A stretch of 9,978 nt of DNA from SZUA-318 sp964412015 (GCA_964412015.1 CAYPMO010000062.1:1-9978); one strand, 5' to 3'; shown: positions 1-5,824, counted from the first letter of the stretch. Program-made: numbers and translations. The notes: generated by a model not told the origin, from the letters alone.

Positions 1-1
1 C

Positions 2-1732
2 AGCCCCAACATGCGGGAGGTGCTGGAGAAGTTCGACTTCGACGGCACCATCACGAAGTTGGACGAGGCCGGGATCCTCTTCCTGGTGCTGGAGCGCTTC
101 AAGAACGTGGATCTCCATCCCTCGAAGATCGACAACCACACCATGGGGACGATCTTCGAGGAGTTGATCCGGAAGTTCAACGAGGCCATGAACGAGAACC
201 CGGGCGAGCACTTCACGCCCCGGGACGTTGTTCACCTCATGGTGGACCTGATGCTCGCCAGGGACCAGGAACGCATCCGGAAGCCGGGCGTGGCGGTGAC
301 CGTGTACGATCCGTGTTGCGGATCCGGAGGCATGCTCACCATCGCCAAGGAGCACGTCCAGGGCAGCGAGGAGTCCCCGGGGATCGCTCCGGGTGCCGAC
401 GTCTTCCTCTTCGGGCAGGAGGTGAACCCCGAGACGTACGCGGTCTCGAAGTCCGACCTCTTCCTGAAGGACCCCACCGGCCAGGACGCCGATCGGATCC
501 GCTTCGGGAGCACGCTCTCCAATCCAGGGCACCAGGAGCACACGTTCGACTACCTCATCACCAACCCGCCGTATGGGAAGGAGTGGAAGAAAGACGAGGC
601 GGCGGTGAGGGCCGAGTTCGAGAAGGGCGCGGCCGGAAGGTTCAATGCGGGACTCCCCCGCATCTCCGACGGGCAGCTCCTGTTCCTCCAGCACATGGTC
701 AGCCACATGCGCCCGCCCGAGGACGGCGGGTCGCGGGTGGCCATCATCATGAACGGCTCGCCCCTCTTCACGGGGGACGCCGGCGGAGGCGAGAGCGAGA
801 TCCGGCGCTGGATCCTGGAGAGCGATCTCCTGGAAGCGCTGGTGGCCCTCCCGGAGCAGCTCTTCTACAACACCGGGATCGCCACCTATGTGTGGGTGCT
901 CTCGAACCGGAAGGCTCCGGAGCGGCGCGGGAAGGTGCTCCTCGTAGACGGCACCTCGTTCTGGGTGCCCATGAAGAAGAGCCTGGGCGACAAGCGCCGA
1001 GAGCTCCCCCGGGAGCGGGCAGCCGAGATCCTGGATCTTCTGGAGCGGTTCGCCGATGGCCCGCATACCAAGGTCTTCCCGACGAGCCACTTCGGGTACC
1101 GCAAGATCACGGTGGAGAGGCCGCTCCGGCTCAACTTCCAGGCCTCGCCCGAGCGCATCGCCCGGCTGGAGGAGGAGACGGCGTTCCGGAACCTGACCCG
1201 CTCGAAGAAGAAGGGGGAAGCCGCAGCGGAGGAGATCGCGGAGGGGCGTGCCACGCAGGAAGCCGTTCGGGCCCTTCTCCGGGCACTCCCCGACGCACTC
1301 TACAGGGACCGGGAGGAGTTCACCCGGGTGGTGACAGCTGCGGCGAGGAAGGCTGGAGTGAGGCTCGCGGCGCCCATCAGGAAGGCGATCCTGAGCGCCC
1401 TGTCGGAGCGGGACGAGACGGCGGAGATCTGCCGGGACGGCGAGGGGAACCCCGAGCCGGATCCGGAGTTCCGGGACACGGAGAACGTGCCGCTGTCCGA
1501 CGACGTGGACGCGTTCTTCCAGCGCGAGGTGGCGCCCCACGTGCCCGACGCCTGGATCGACACCTCCAAGCGCGATCCGAAGGACGGCCACGTAGGCATC
1601 GTCGGCTACGAGATCAACTTCAACCGGTACTTCTACGTCTACGAGCCGCCGCGGCCCCTGGAGGAGATCGAGGCGGATATCCGGGAGGTGGAGGCGGAGA
1701 TCGTGGCGATGCTCAGGGAGGTGGGGGGGTGA
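2..1732 (+). CDS. hsdM: Type I restriction-modification DNA methyltransferase subunit HsdM (5' partial)
   Basis: Modification subunit of a type I restriction system: with HsdS it methylates adenine (N6) in the recognition site using S-adenosylmethionine, and it is also part of the restriction complex with HsdR. The reading frame is open from base 2 (S-P-N before the first Met at 11), so the Met at 11 is internal. The true start lies upstream, with perhaps about 100 N-terminal residues missing compared with usual HsdM length. Counting from that Met, the helical segment GTIFEELIRKFNE is at 46-58, GEHFTPRDV at 65-73, the SAM-binding motif DPCCGSGGM at 100-108 and the catalytic adenine-methylase motif NPPYG at 185-189. 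The C-terminal tail is a short acidic helix (about 551-572), as expected for contact with HsdS. The gene ends in a G7 run directly before TGA. Its last 63 bases recur in diverged form about 1 kb downstream. Family assignment is secure. Confidence 0.97.
   Translation, partial: SPNMREVLEKFDFDGTITKLDEAGILFLVLERFKNVDLHPSKIDNHTMGTIFEELIRKFNEAMNENPGEHFTPRDVVHLMVDLMLARDQERIRKPGVAVTVYDPCCGSGGMLTIAKEHVQGSEESPGIAPGADVFLFGQEVNPETYAVSKSDLFLKDPTGQDADRIRFGSTLSNPGHQEHTFDYLITNPPYGKEWKKDEAAVRAEFEKGAAGRFNAGLPRISDGQLLFLQHMVSHMRPPEDGGSRVAIIMNGSPLFTGDAGGGESEIRRWILESDLLEALVALPEQLFYNTGIATYVWVLSNRKAPERRGKVLLVDGTSFWVPMKKSLGDKRRELPRERAAEILDLLERFADGPHTKVFPTSHFGYRKITVERPLRLNFQASPERIARLEEETAFRNLTRSKKKGEAAAEEIAEGRATQEAVRALLRALPDALYRDREEFTRVVTAAARKAGVRLAAPIRKAILSALSERDETAEICRDGEGNPEPDPEFRDTENVPLSDDVDAFFQREVAPHVPDAWIDTSKRDPKDGHVGIVGYEINFNRYFYVYEPPRPLEEIEADIREVEAEIVAMLREVGG
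1670..1732 (+). repeat. hsdM 3'-end repeat, intact copy
   Basis: The last 63 bases of hsdM, including the stop codon, match 2673-2734 with one net base missing and a handful of substitutions, about 89% identity by hand alignment. This copy is in frame and encodes EADIREVEAEIVAML plus the tail. Together the two copies bracket the AbiE-like cassette. The similarity stops just after both stop codons and just before 1670. Confidence 0.85.
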
Positions 1733-1802
1733 CGGGGGGTCGCGTGGAGCGAGAGGGAAACCCGGCGCCCTGGGCCTCCGAACCACGGCTGGGTGCGCGT
1801 AA

Positions 1803-1831
1803 TGTCGGCACATCATGTCACTGTGCCGACA
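1803..1831. promoter_or_regulatory. Inverted repeat, upstream operator of the AbiEi-like antitoxin
   Basis: A perfect inverted repeat: tgtcggcaca at 1803-1812 and tgtgccgaca at 1822-1831, with a 9-base spacer. It lies just upstream of the proposed -35 element of the antitoxin gene. AbiEi antitoxins are known to repress their own operons by binding inverted repeats through an N-terminal winged helix, so this is a likely AbiEi operator (inference). A second copy of the same geometry is at 1867-1895. Confidence 0.75.
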
Positions 1832-1838
1832 ATTAGCG

Positions 1839-1867
1839 TTGCACGCGGCAGCCTGGTGACGCATATT
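1839..1867 (+). promoter_or_regulatory. Possible promoter of the antitoxin gene (leaderless)
   Basis: A -35-like TTGCAC (1839-1844) is followed after 17 bases by a -10-like CATATT (1862-1867). Transcription would then start about 6-7 bases on, at or next to the ATG at 1874. No Shine-Dalgarno sequence is visible before that ATG, which fits a leaderless transcript. Matches to the consensus hexamers are only partial (3/6 and 4/6). The position between two matching inverted repeats supports the call. Confidence 0.45.
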
Positions 1868-1895
1868 GTCGGCATGCCAGCCGATCGTACCGACA
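1867..1895. promoter_or_regulatory. Inverted repeat, downstream operator overlapping the antitoxin start codon
   Basis: tgtcggcatg at 1867-1876 and cgtaccgaca at 1886-1895 match as an inverted repeat at 8 of 10 positions, with a 9-base spacer. Arm length, spacer and core sequence are the same as in the perfect repeat at 1803-1831. The two centres are 64 bases apart, close to six helical turns. It covers the -10 edge, the likely transcription start and the first codons, so a bound protein would block initiation. Confidence 0.6.
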
Positions 1896-2512
1896 GAACG
1901 GATGGGGGAACCGATTCCGGGAGCCTCCGGGAACGGTTCCGCGCCGCCGGCCTTGGTGCGTTCTTCCGCCCGACCGACGTCGCGGTGGCCGGGATGACGC
2001 GCCACCAGCTCCCGGCGCTCGTCCGATCCGGGCAGGTCGAGCGGATCGGCCGCGGTCTCTACCGCCTCGCGGACGTCGAGCCGACCGAGGACTACTCGCT
2101 CGCCATGGTGTGCGCGCGGGTGCCCAACAGCGTGGTCTGTCTGCTCTCGGCGCTGCGCGTCCACGGCATCGGAACCCAAACGTCGGCAGCGGTGTGGCTC
2201 GCCATCCCGCACAAGGCGCGCGCACCGCGCCTGCGCGAGCCCCGGCTGCGCGTCGTGCGGTTCCGCGGTCCCGCCTGGACCCTCGGCGTGGAGGAGGTCG
2301 AGTTCGAGGGTGTGCGGGCGCGCATCACCTCGCCGGCGCGCACGGTGGTCGACTGCTTCCGATTCGAGCGTCTCGTCGGGCCTGAGGCGGCGATGGAGGC
2401 GCTGCAGGACGGACTCCGGCGGCGGAAGTTCACCATCGCGGAGCTCTCGCGCGTGAACGACGTCCTGCCGGCGCGCCGTCTCTCCGCCGCCCTCGACCTG
2501 AGGGCGATATGA
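1874..2512 (+). CDS. AbiEi-family antitoxin / transcriptional regulator (type IV toxin-antitoxin)
   Basis: Probable antitoxin of an AbiE-type toxin-antitoxin pair. In this family the antitoxin neutralises the nucleotidyltransferase toxin AbiEii without a stable complex and represses its own operon. From Met at 1874 the protein has 212 residues. Residues about 18-67 form a predicted winged helix (R-P-T-D-V, then G-M-T-R-H-Q-L and an R-I-G-R-G-L-Y-R-L wing), typical of the AbiEi N-terminal domain. The AbiEi C-terminal domain follows, with the SALRVHGIG segment (92-100) and ITSPARTVVDCFRF (151-164), the family signature. An in-frame ATG at 1793 would add 27 residues but lies upstream of both operators and the promoter; 1874 is preferred. 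The stop overlaps the next ATG (ATGA, 2509-2512), the normal arrangement with abiEii. The C-terminus after about residue 187 looks slightly short. Because the toxin gene is broken, this is now an orphan antitoxin. Confidence 0.85.
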   Translation: MPADRTDRTDGGTDSGSLRERFRAAGLGAFFRPTDVAVAGMTRHQLPALVRSGQVERIGRGLYRLADVEPTEDYSLAMVCARVPNSVVCLLSALRVHGIGTQTSAAVWLAIPHKARAPRLREPRLRVVRFRGPAWTLGVEEVEFEGVRARITSPARTVVDCFRFERLVGPEAAMEALQDGLRRRKFTIAELSRVNDVLPARRLSAALDLRAI

Positions 2513-2672
2513 GCCCCGATGTCGCGGCTTCCGTGCGCGCCCGCCTCCTGAACAAGGCGCGAGGGACGGGCGAGGAATTCGAGCTGACGCTCGCGCGCTT
2601 CGCGGGAGAGCCACGACATCTCGGCTCTCGCCGGCGCGTTCGCATTCGACGGACCGCCGCTCCAACGCGCCG
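2509..2672 (+). pseudogene. AbiEii-family toxin remnant (internal deletion, frameshift, 3' truncation)
   Basis: The start matches an AbiEii toxin: Met at 2509 overlaps the antitoxin stop, and the first ~34 residues include SVRARLLNKAR and GEEFELTLARFA, the usual N-terminus of this nucleotidyltransferase family. Homology in that frame then stops. From about 2612, in the frame starting at 2612 (cac-gac-atc), the sequence reads HDISALAGAFAFDGPPLQRA, which resembles the segment found far downstream in AbiEii proteins (K-D-x-x-D-x-x-x-L-A...F-D-G). The whole nucleotidyltransferase core (G-S-x-x-D-x-D region and catalytic residues) is missing. The coding remnant ends at about 2671, where hsdM-like sequence begins. 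The frame opened at 2509 stays open by chance to 2799 but is not a coherent protein. A full-length AbiEii is nearly 300 residues; this cannot be active. Confidence 0.8.
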
Positions 2673-2734
2673 GAGGCGGACATCCGGGAGGTGGAGGCGG
2701 AATGGTGGCGATGCTGAAGGAGGTGGCGGGGTGA
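2673..2734 (+). pseudogene. Second, diverged hsdM 3'-end fragment
   Basis: Sixty-two bases match the last 63 bases of hsdM (1670-1732), including the stop. In frame it reads EADIREVEAE and then shifts because one base is missing near 2700. Restoring one base gives MVAMLKEVAG and a stop at 2732-2734, a plausible alternative HsdM C-terminus. The substitutions (for example K for R and A for G in the tail) suggest a different hsdM allele or an old duplication rather than a fresh copy. It directly abuts the AbiEii remnant. Confidence 0.8.
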
Positions 2735-2831
2735 GAGAGGCCGATCGGGACATTCCGTGGGATCCATGGACGGAGGAAGTTCCGGGATCGGTCAGGTAGC
2801 GCCGCGTGCGGGAGAGGACCAGGAGGCCAGC

Positions 2832-4061
2832 ATGGGTGAGGCGAAGAGACGCAGGGAGCACGAAGCGGAGGCTGTGAGGAGGAAGGGGGTCTTCTCCGAG
2901 TACCTGGACCGGCAGTTCTCCCGCGCCGAGCTGGACCGGGAACGGAAGATCCAACTCGCCCGGATCGCCAAGCTCCGCGGCCGGGCGGTCATCGTGATGG
3001 CCTCGGACATGGGACACCCGAAGCCCGCGCCGCTCTCCATCTCCTACGAGGACATCCTGCCGTTCACCGACCTCCTGGACGGCCTGGAAGGTGCAGCGGT
3101 GGATGTGATCCTGGAGACACCTGGGGGGAGCGCCGAAGTGGCGGAGGACATGGTCCGGGCACTCCGGGAGCGCTTCGAGACGGTCTCCTTTATCGTTCCA
3201 GGGTGGGCCAAGAGCGCCGGCACCATCATGGCTATGGCGGGTGACGAGATCCTGATGGGGCCGTCCTCGGCATTGGGTCCCATCGATGCGCAGATCCAGT
3301 GGAGGGACAAGGTCTTCTCGGCCGAGGCCTTTCTGGAGGGACTGGCGGACATGAAGCGGGAGGCCGCGGATCCCTCCGTCGGCTTGAACCGGGCGCACAT
3401 CCCCATCCTTCAGCAGATCTCACCCGGGGAGATCCAGCACGCGAAGAATGCCCTCGACTTCGCACGCCGACTCGTGGCCGATTGGCTGGAGCGGTACAAG
3501 TTCAGGACGTGGGTGCAACACCGCCGCTCAGGCTTGCCTGTCTCGGAGCAGGAGCGGCAGGAAACGGCGCAGCGCATCGCCACGGAACTATGCCGCCATC
3601 AACGGTGGCTCACCCACAGCCGCTCGATCCGGATCGGCGATCTCCGTGAGCTCGGGCTCGAGATCACGGACTACGGGGAGACCCCGGATCTCGCGGATGC
3701 CATTCGCCGGTACTACACCCTGCTCCAGATGACCTTCGAGTCGAACATCTACAAGCTGTTCGAGACCCCGGTGGGTCTGGTCGCGAGATTCCTCAACGTG
3801 GCGCCTGCGGCGGTCCAGGAGCAGGTTCGACGGCATCTGGCCGAAGCGCAGACGGTAGACGCGGACGTGGAGTGCCCGCTTTGCCACCGGCCCATCCCCC
3901 TGCAACTGAAGCTCGCCGACGGGGTACCGGACAATCCAGGGCGGATCCCGTACCCGAAGGGAGATACGTTGGCTTGCCCTCACTGTTCGAGGCAGGTTAA
4001 CCTGGCGAGCGCCCGGCGAGAGATGGAACGGCAACTTGGCCGAGAGGTGATCCCCTCATGA
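2832..4061 (+). CDS. SDH-family (ClpP/SppA-fold) serine protease with C-terminal zinc ribbon
   Basis: Probable peptidase of the serine dehydrogenase proteinase family, related in fold to ClpP and SppA. The start at 2832 is chosen because AGGAGG (2821-2826) sits 5 bases upstream; an in-frame ATG at 2757 would add 25 residues without such a site. Length is 409 residues. An Arg/Lys/Glu-rich helical N-terminus (MGEAKRRR, then to about 50) precedes the crotonase-like core: RAVIVMASDM at 51-60, ETPGGSAE (oxyanion-hole type glycines) at 95-102, AKSAGT at 126-131 with Ser128 as likely nucleophile, and GPSSALGPIDAQI at 143-155. The second catalytic residue cannot be assigned by eye. A helical region follows, then Cys pairs CPLC (348-351) and CPHC (382-385), a likely zinc ribbon. 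No signal peptide or membrane span is seen, so it is probably cytoplasmic. It sits between hsdM and hsdS and overlaps the next gene by ATGA. Its substrate is unknown. Confidence 0.85.
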   Translation: MGEAKRRREHEAEAVRRKGVFSEYLDRQFSRAELDRERKIQLARIAKLRGRAVIVMASDMGHPKPAPLSISYEDILPFTDLLDGLEGAAVDVILETPGGSAEVAEDMVRALRERFETVSFIVPGWAKSAGTIMAMAGDEILMGPSSALGPIDAQIQWRDKVFSAEAFLEGLADMKREAADPSVGLNRAHIPILQQISPGEIQHAKNALDFARRLVADWLERYKFRTWVQHRRSGLPVSEQERQETAQRIATELCRHQRWLTHSRSIRIGDLRELGLEITDYGETPDLADAIRRYYTLLQMTFESNIYKLFETPVGLVARFLNVAPAAVQEQVRRHLAEAQTVDADVECPLCHRPIPLQLKLADGVPDNPGRIPYPKGDTLACPHCSRQVNLASARREMERQLGREVIPS

Positions 4062-4270
4062 ACTCCCAGAGTGCCCCGAACCAGGCGATTCCCCTCGCGG
4101 CGCTGCCCGAGGCGACGGAGTTCAGGTTCCTGCTGGCGGAGAGCGAGGCCATGGCGCGGGCCGAGGGCCTGAGTCTCGAGATGCTGGAGGAAATGGACGC
4201 GATCAACCAGATGAGGCTGGTCGCCGAGGCGATCCGGTCGGACCGCTACATCTACCATTCCGGATCGTAA
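4058..4270 (+). CDS. Small acidic protein of unknown function, coupled to the protease
   Basis: A 70-residue protein whose ATG overlaps the protease stop (ATGA, 4058-4061), implying translational coupling. I do not recognise the family. Residues about 18-60 are Glu/Ala/Leu/Met-rich and probably form two helices (EATEFRFLLAESEAMARAEG, then LSLEMLEEMDAINQMRLVAEAIR), followed by a short aromatic tail (YIYHS). There are no cysteines, signal peptide or membrane segment. Codon use and the tight overlap argue that it is real. By position it could be an adaptor, inhibitor or substrate-delivery partner of the protease, but that is only inference from the coupling. A strong terminator-like hairpin follows shortly after its stop. 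Confidence 0.7.
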   Translation: MNSQSAPNQAIPLAALPEATEFRFLLAESEAMARAEGLSLEMLEEMDAINQMRLVAEAIRSDRYIYHSGS

Positions 4271-4292
4271 ACCCGGGTCCCGCACCATGTCC

Positions 4293-4336
4293 GCGCCGTG
4301 GCTGGCCTCCCAGGACTGCCACGGCGCTGTCGTTTT
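4293..4336 (+). terminator. Candidate Rho-independent terminator
   Basis: A perfect 10-base GC-rich stem (gcgccgtggc at 4293-4302, gccacggcgc at 4318-4327) encloses a 15-base loop and is followed by tgtcgtttt (4328-4336). The T tract is interrupted, so termination may be partial. It is placed 22 bases after the stop of the small ORF and before hsdS, which would separate the hsdM/protease unit from hsdS. Confidence 0.6.
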
Positions 4337-4339
4337 GCG

Positions 4340-4351
4340 CCTGCGCGCAGG
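4340..4351. other. 12-base perfect palindrome in the hsdS upstream region
   Basis: cctgcgcgcagg reads the same on both strands. It lies in the 158-base gap between the small ORF and hsdS, just after the terminator-like hairpin. It could be a regulator-binding site for hsdS, or chance in GC-rich DNA. No convincing promoter hexamers are visible around it. Confidence 0.3.
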
Positions 4352-4428
4352 GGTCGCACAAACCGACGCATGCCGTGTTTCCCTAACCGGTGGTGGGAGT
4401 TGGACATCACATTGAGCAGGGGTTCGGC

Positions 4429-5745
4429 ATGAAGGTGGCGGTCGCCTCAAACGAGCCTGAGCAGCAGGCTGGAAGGTGGTCGCCGTACGCCGCCTACCGG
4501 GACTCGGGGGTGCAGTGGTTGGGGGAGGTGCCGGAGGGGTGGGAGGTGCGGAGTCTCAAGCGACTTGCATCGCTGCGCGCTGGGATGGGAATCACCTCAG
4601 ACTCGATCGATGAGACAGGACCTTATCCGGTATACGGAGGCAATGGCATCCGCGGGTACGGAACCGGTTTCACCCATGAGGGGCGACGTCCTTTGATCGG
4701 CCGGCAAGGCGCGCTCTGCGGGAACGTGACGATGGCGCAAGGGCGATTCTGGGCGTCGGAACATGCGGTGGTGGCCTCTCCCGCGCCGGAGGTCGACGCC
4801 GATTGGTTGCGGTTTCTGTTGGTGACTATGGACCTGAATCAGTACTCCATGTCGGCGGCACAACCCGGACTTGCGGTTGGCGTGATCCAAGCCCTGGAGT
4901 CACCCCTCCCCCCCCTACCCGAGCAGCGCGCTATCGCTGCCTTCCTCGACCGCGAGACCGCGAAGATCGACGCGTTGGTGGCGAAGAAGGAGCGGCTCCT
5001 CGAGCTGCTGGACGAGAAGCGGACCGCCCTCATCTCCCGGGCCGTGACCAAGGGGCTCGACCCGGACGTGCCAATGAACGACTCGGGGGTGGAGTGGTTG
5101 GGGGAGGTGCCGGAGGGGTGGAAGGTGGTGCCGCTGAAGAGGCTACTTGATGGCCGCTTGGAGTATGGGGCAAACCAAGCGGCGGAGTTCGACGACCGTT
5201 CGTGGCCCCGATACGTGCGAATCACTGACATCGATCCAGCCGGTCACCTACGAGAGGAGATCTTCAAGTCACTCGCTCCTGAGGTGGCTCACCCATACCT
5301 TCTTGCCGAGGGTGACATCCTACTTGCCCGGAGTGGGGCTACCGTGGGCAAGAGTTTCGTCTATCGCGAGAGCTGGGGCTCGTGCGCGTACGCCGGCTAC
5401 CTGATTCGAGCGCGGTGCGACCGCCGCAGCTTGGCACCGGCCTTCCTGAAGCGGTTCACTGAATCGGAGGAGTATTGGCAGTGGCTTGGCTCGAGCTTCA
5501 TTCAGGCCACGATACAGAATGTGTCGGCTGAGAAGTACGGCGAACTCCTCGTCCCCCTCCCCCCCCTCCCCGAGCAACGCGCCATCGCCGCCTTCCTCGA
5601 CCGCGAGACCGCCCGCATCGACGCTCTCAAGGCCAAGATCCAGAAGGCCATCGAGCTCCTGAAGGAGTACCGCACGGCGCTGATCTCGGCGGCCGTGACG
5701 GGGAAGATCGACGTCCGGGGGGAGGTCGCCGATCCCGCGGCGTGA
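4429..5745 (+). CDS. hsdS: Type I restriction-modification specificity subunit HsdS
   Basis: DNA-recognition subunit that sets the bipartite target of the HsdM/HsdR complex. The ATG at 4429 is preferred: AGGGG (4418-4422) is six bases upstream; a GTG at 4390 would add 13 residues. Length is 438 residues, normal for a two-TRD HsdS. Order: N-terminal conserved segment with GVQWLGEVPEGW (27-38); TRD1 about 40-155, with YPVYGGNGIRGYG (66-78); first conserved helix after PLPPLPEQRAIAAFLDRET (159-177), the coiled-coil spacer, to about 212; a second GVEWLGEVPEGW (220-231); TRD2 about 236-372, with GDILLARSGATVG (295-307); and the distal helix after the second LPPLPEQRAIAAFLDRET (to about 426). The TRDs differ from each other, so an asymmetric target is expected. 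It is separated from hsdM by the AbiE and protease genes. C8 runs at 4908-4915 and 5559-5566 are odd features discussed below. Confidence 0.96.
   Translation: MKVAVASNEPEQQAGRWSPYAAYRDSGVQWLGEVPEGWEVRSLKRLASLRAGMGITSDSIDETGPYPVYGGNGIRGYGTGFTHEGRRPLIGRQGALCGNVTMAQGRFWASEHAVVASPAPEVDADWLRFLLVTMDLNQYSMSAAQPGLAVGVIQALESPLPPLPEQRAIAAFLDRETAKIDALVAKKERLLELLDEKRTALISRAVTKGLDPDVPMNDSGVEWLGEVPEGWKVVPLKRLLDGRLEYGANQAAEFDDRSWPRYVRITDIDPAGHLREEIFKSLAPEVAHPYLLAEGDILLARSGATVGKSFVYRESWGSCAYAGYLIRARCDRRSLAPAFLKRFTESEEYWQWLGSSFIQATIQNVSAEKYGELLVPLPPLPEQRAIAAFLDRETARIDALKAKIQKAIELLKEYRTALISAAVTGKIDVRGEVADPAA
4501..4548 (+). repeat. hsdS direct repeat A, copy 1 (before TRD1)
   Basis: About 48 bases encoding DSGVQWLGEVPEGWEV recur at 5080-5127 with only a few changes (offset 579). 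Near identity at DNA level, beyond protein conservation, makes the pair a possible site for recombination that deletes or swaps a recognition domain. Confidence 0.8.
4903..4973 (+). repeat. hsdS direct repeat B, copy 1 (after TRD1), with C8 tract
   Basis: About 71 bases encoding PLPPLPEQRAIAAFLDRET and following residues recur at 5554-5624 (offset 651) with few substitutions. It includes an uninterrupted run of eight C (4908-4915) within the codons for Leu-Pro-Pro-Leu. Confidence 0.8.
5080..5127 (+). repeat. hsdS direct repeat A, copy 2 (before TRD2)
   Basis: Second copy of the 4501-4548 repeat, encoding DSGVEWLGEVPEGWKV. It marks the start of the TRD2 half of HsdS, reflecting the internal duplication of this family. 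Confidence 0.8.
5554..5624 (+). repeat. hsdS direct repeat B, copy 2 (after TRD2), with C8 tract
   Basis: Second copy of 4903-4973. It again carries eight consecutive C (5559-5566) in the same Leu-Pro-Pro-Leu codons. Confidence 0.8.
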
Positions 5746-5752
5746 ACGGGAG

Positions 5753-5802
5753 TATTGTTAAATCTTGCCCCCTATTGTTGAATAAGCGTCGTCGCTATTC
5801 AA
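5753..5802. promoter_or_regulatory. AT-rich promoter/operator region upstream of fic
   Basis: Directly after hsdS the composition turns AT-rich for about 50 bases. tattgttaaat (5753-5763) and tattgttgaat (5773-5783) are direct repeats exactly 20 bases apart. ttgaata (5778-5784) pairs with tattcaa (5796-5802) as an inverted repeat, extended inward by gcg/cgc around a four-base centre with one bulged A. A possible promoter is TTGTTA (5755-5760), 17 bases, TTGAAT (5778-5783), which would put the inverted repeat across the -10 and start region. The regulator is unknown; the winged helix of the downstream Fic protein is a candidate (inference). Confidence 0.55.
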
Positions 5803-5824
5803 GGTTCCTTCACGGACGGGCGCG

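Noticed and set aside
313..1836. 507-codon + frame overlapping hsdM
   Set aside because: Arg/Gly/Pro-rich low-complexity translation in another frame of a clear HsdM; a by-product of high GC content.
1793..1873. Upstream ATG start for the AbiEi-like antitoxin
   Set aside because: It would place both operators and the promoter inside the gene, and the added 27 residues are not typical of the family.
2509..2799. Intact 96-residue protein from the ATG at 2509
   Set aside because: Only the first third resembles AbiEii. The rest is a frameshifted AbiEii fragment, then a shifted hsdM tail, then spacer, and is Arg-rich with no coherent pattern.
2757..2831. Upstream ATG start for the SDH-type protease
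   Set aside because: The extra 25 residues look non-coding (Gly/Ser-rich), and the ATG at 2832 has an AGGAGG site at ideal distance.
2430..3398. 322-codon minus-strand frame opposite the AbiE remnant and protease
   Set aside because: No domain-like sequence; it spans the junction of unrelated plus-strand genes and is explained by GC-rich antisense.
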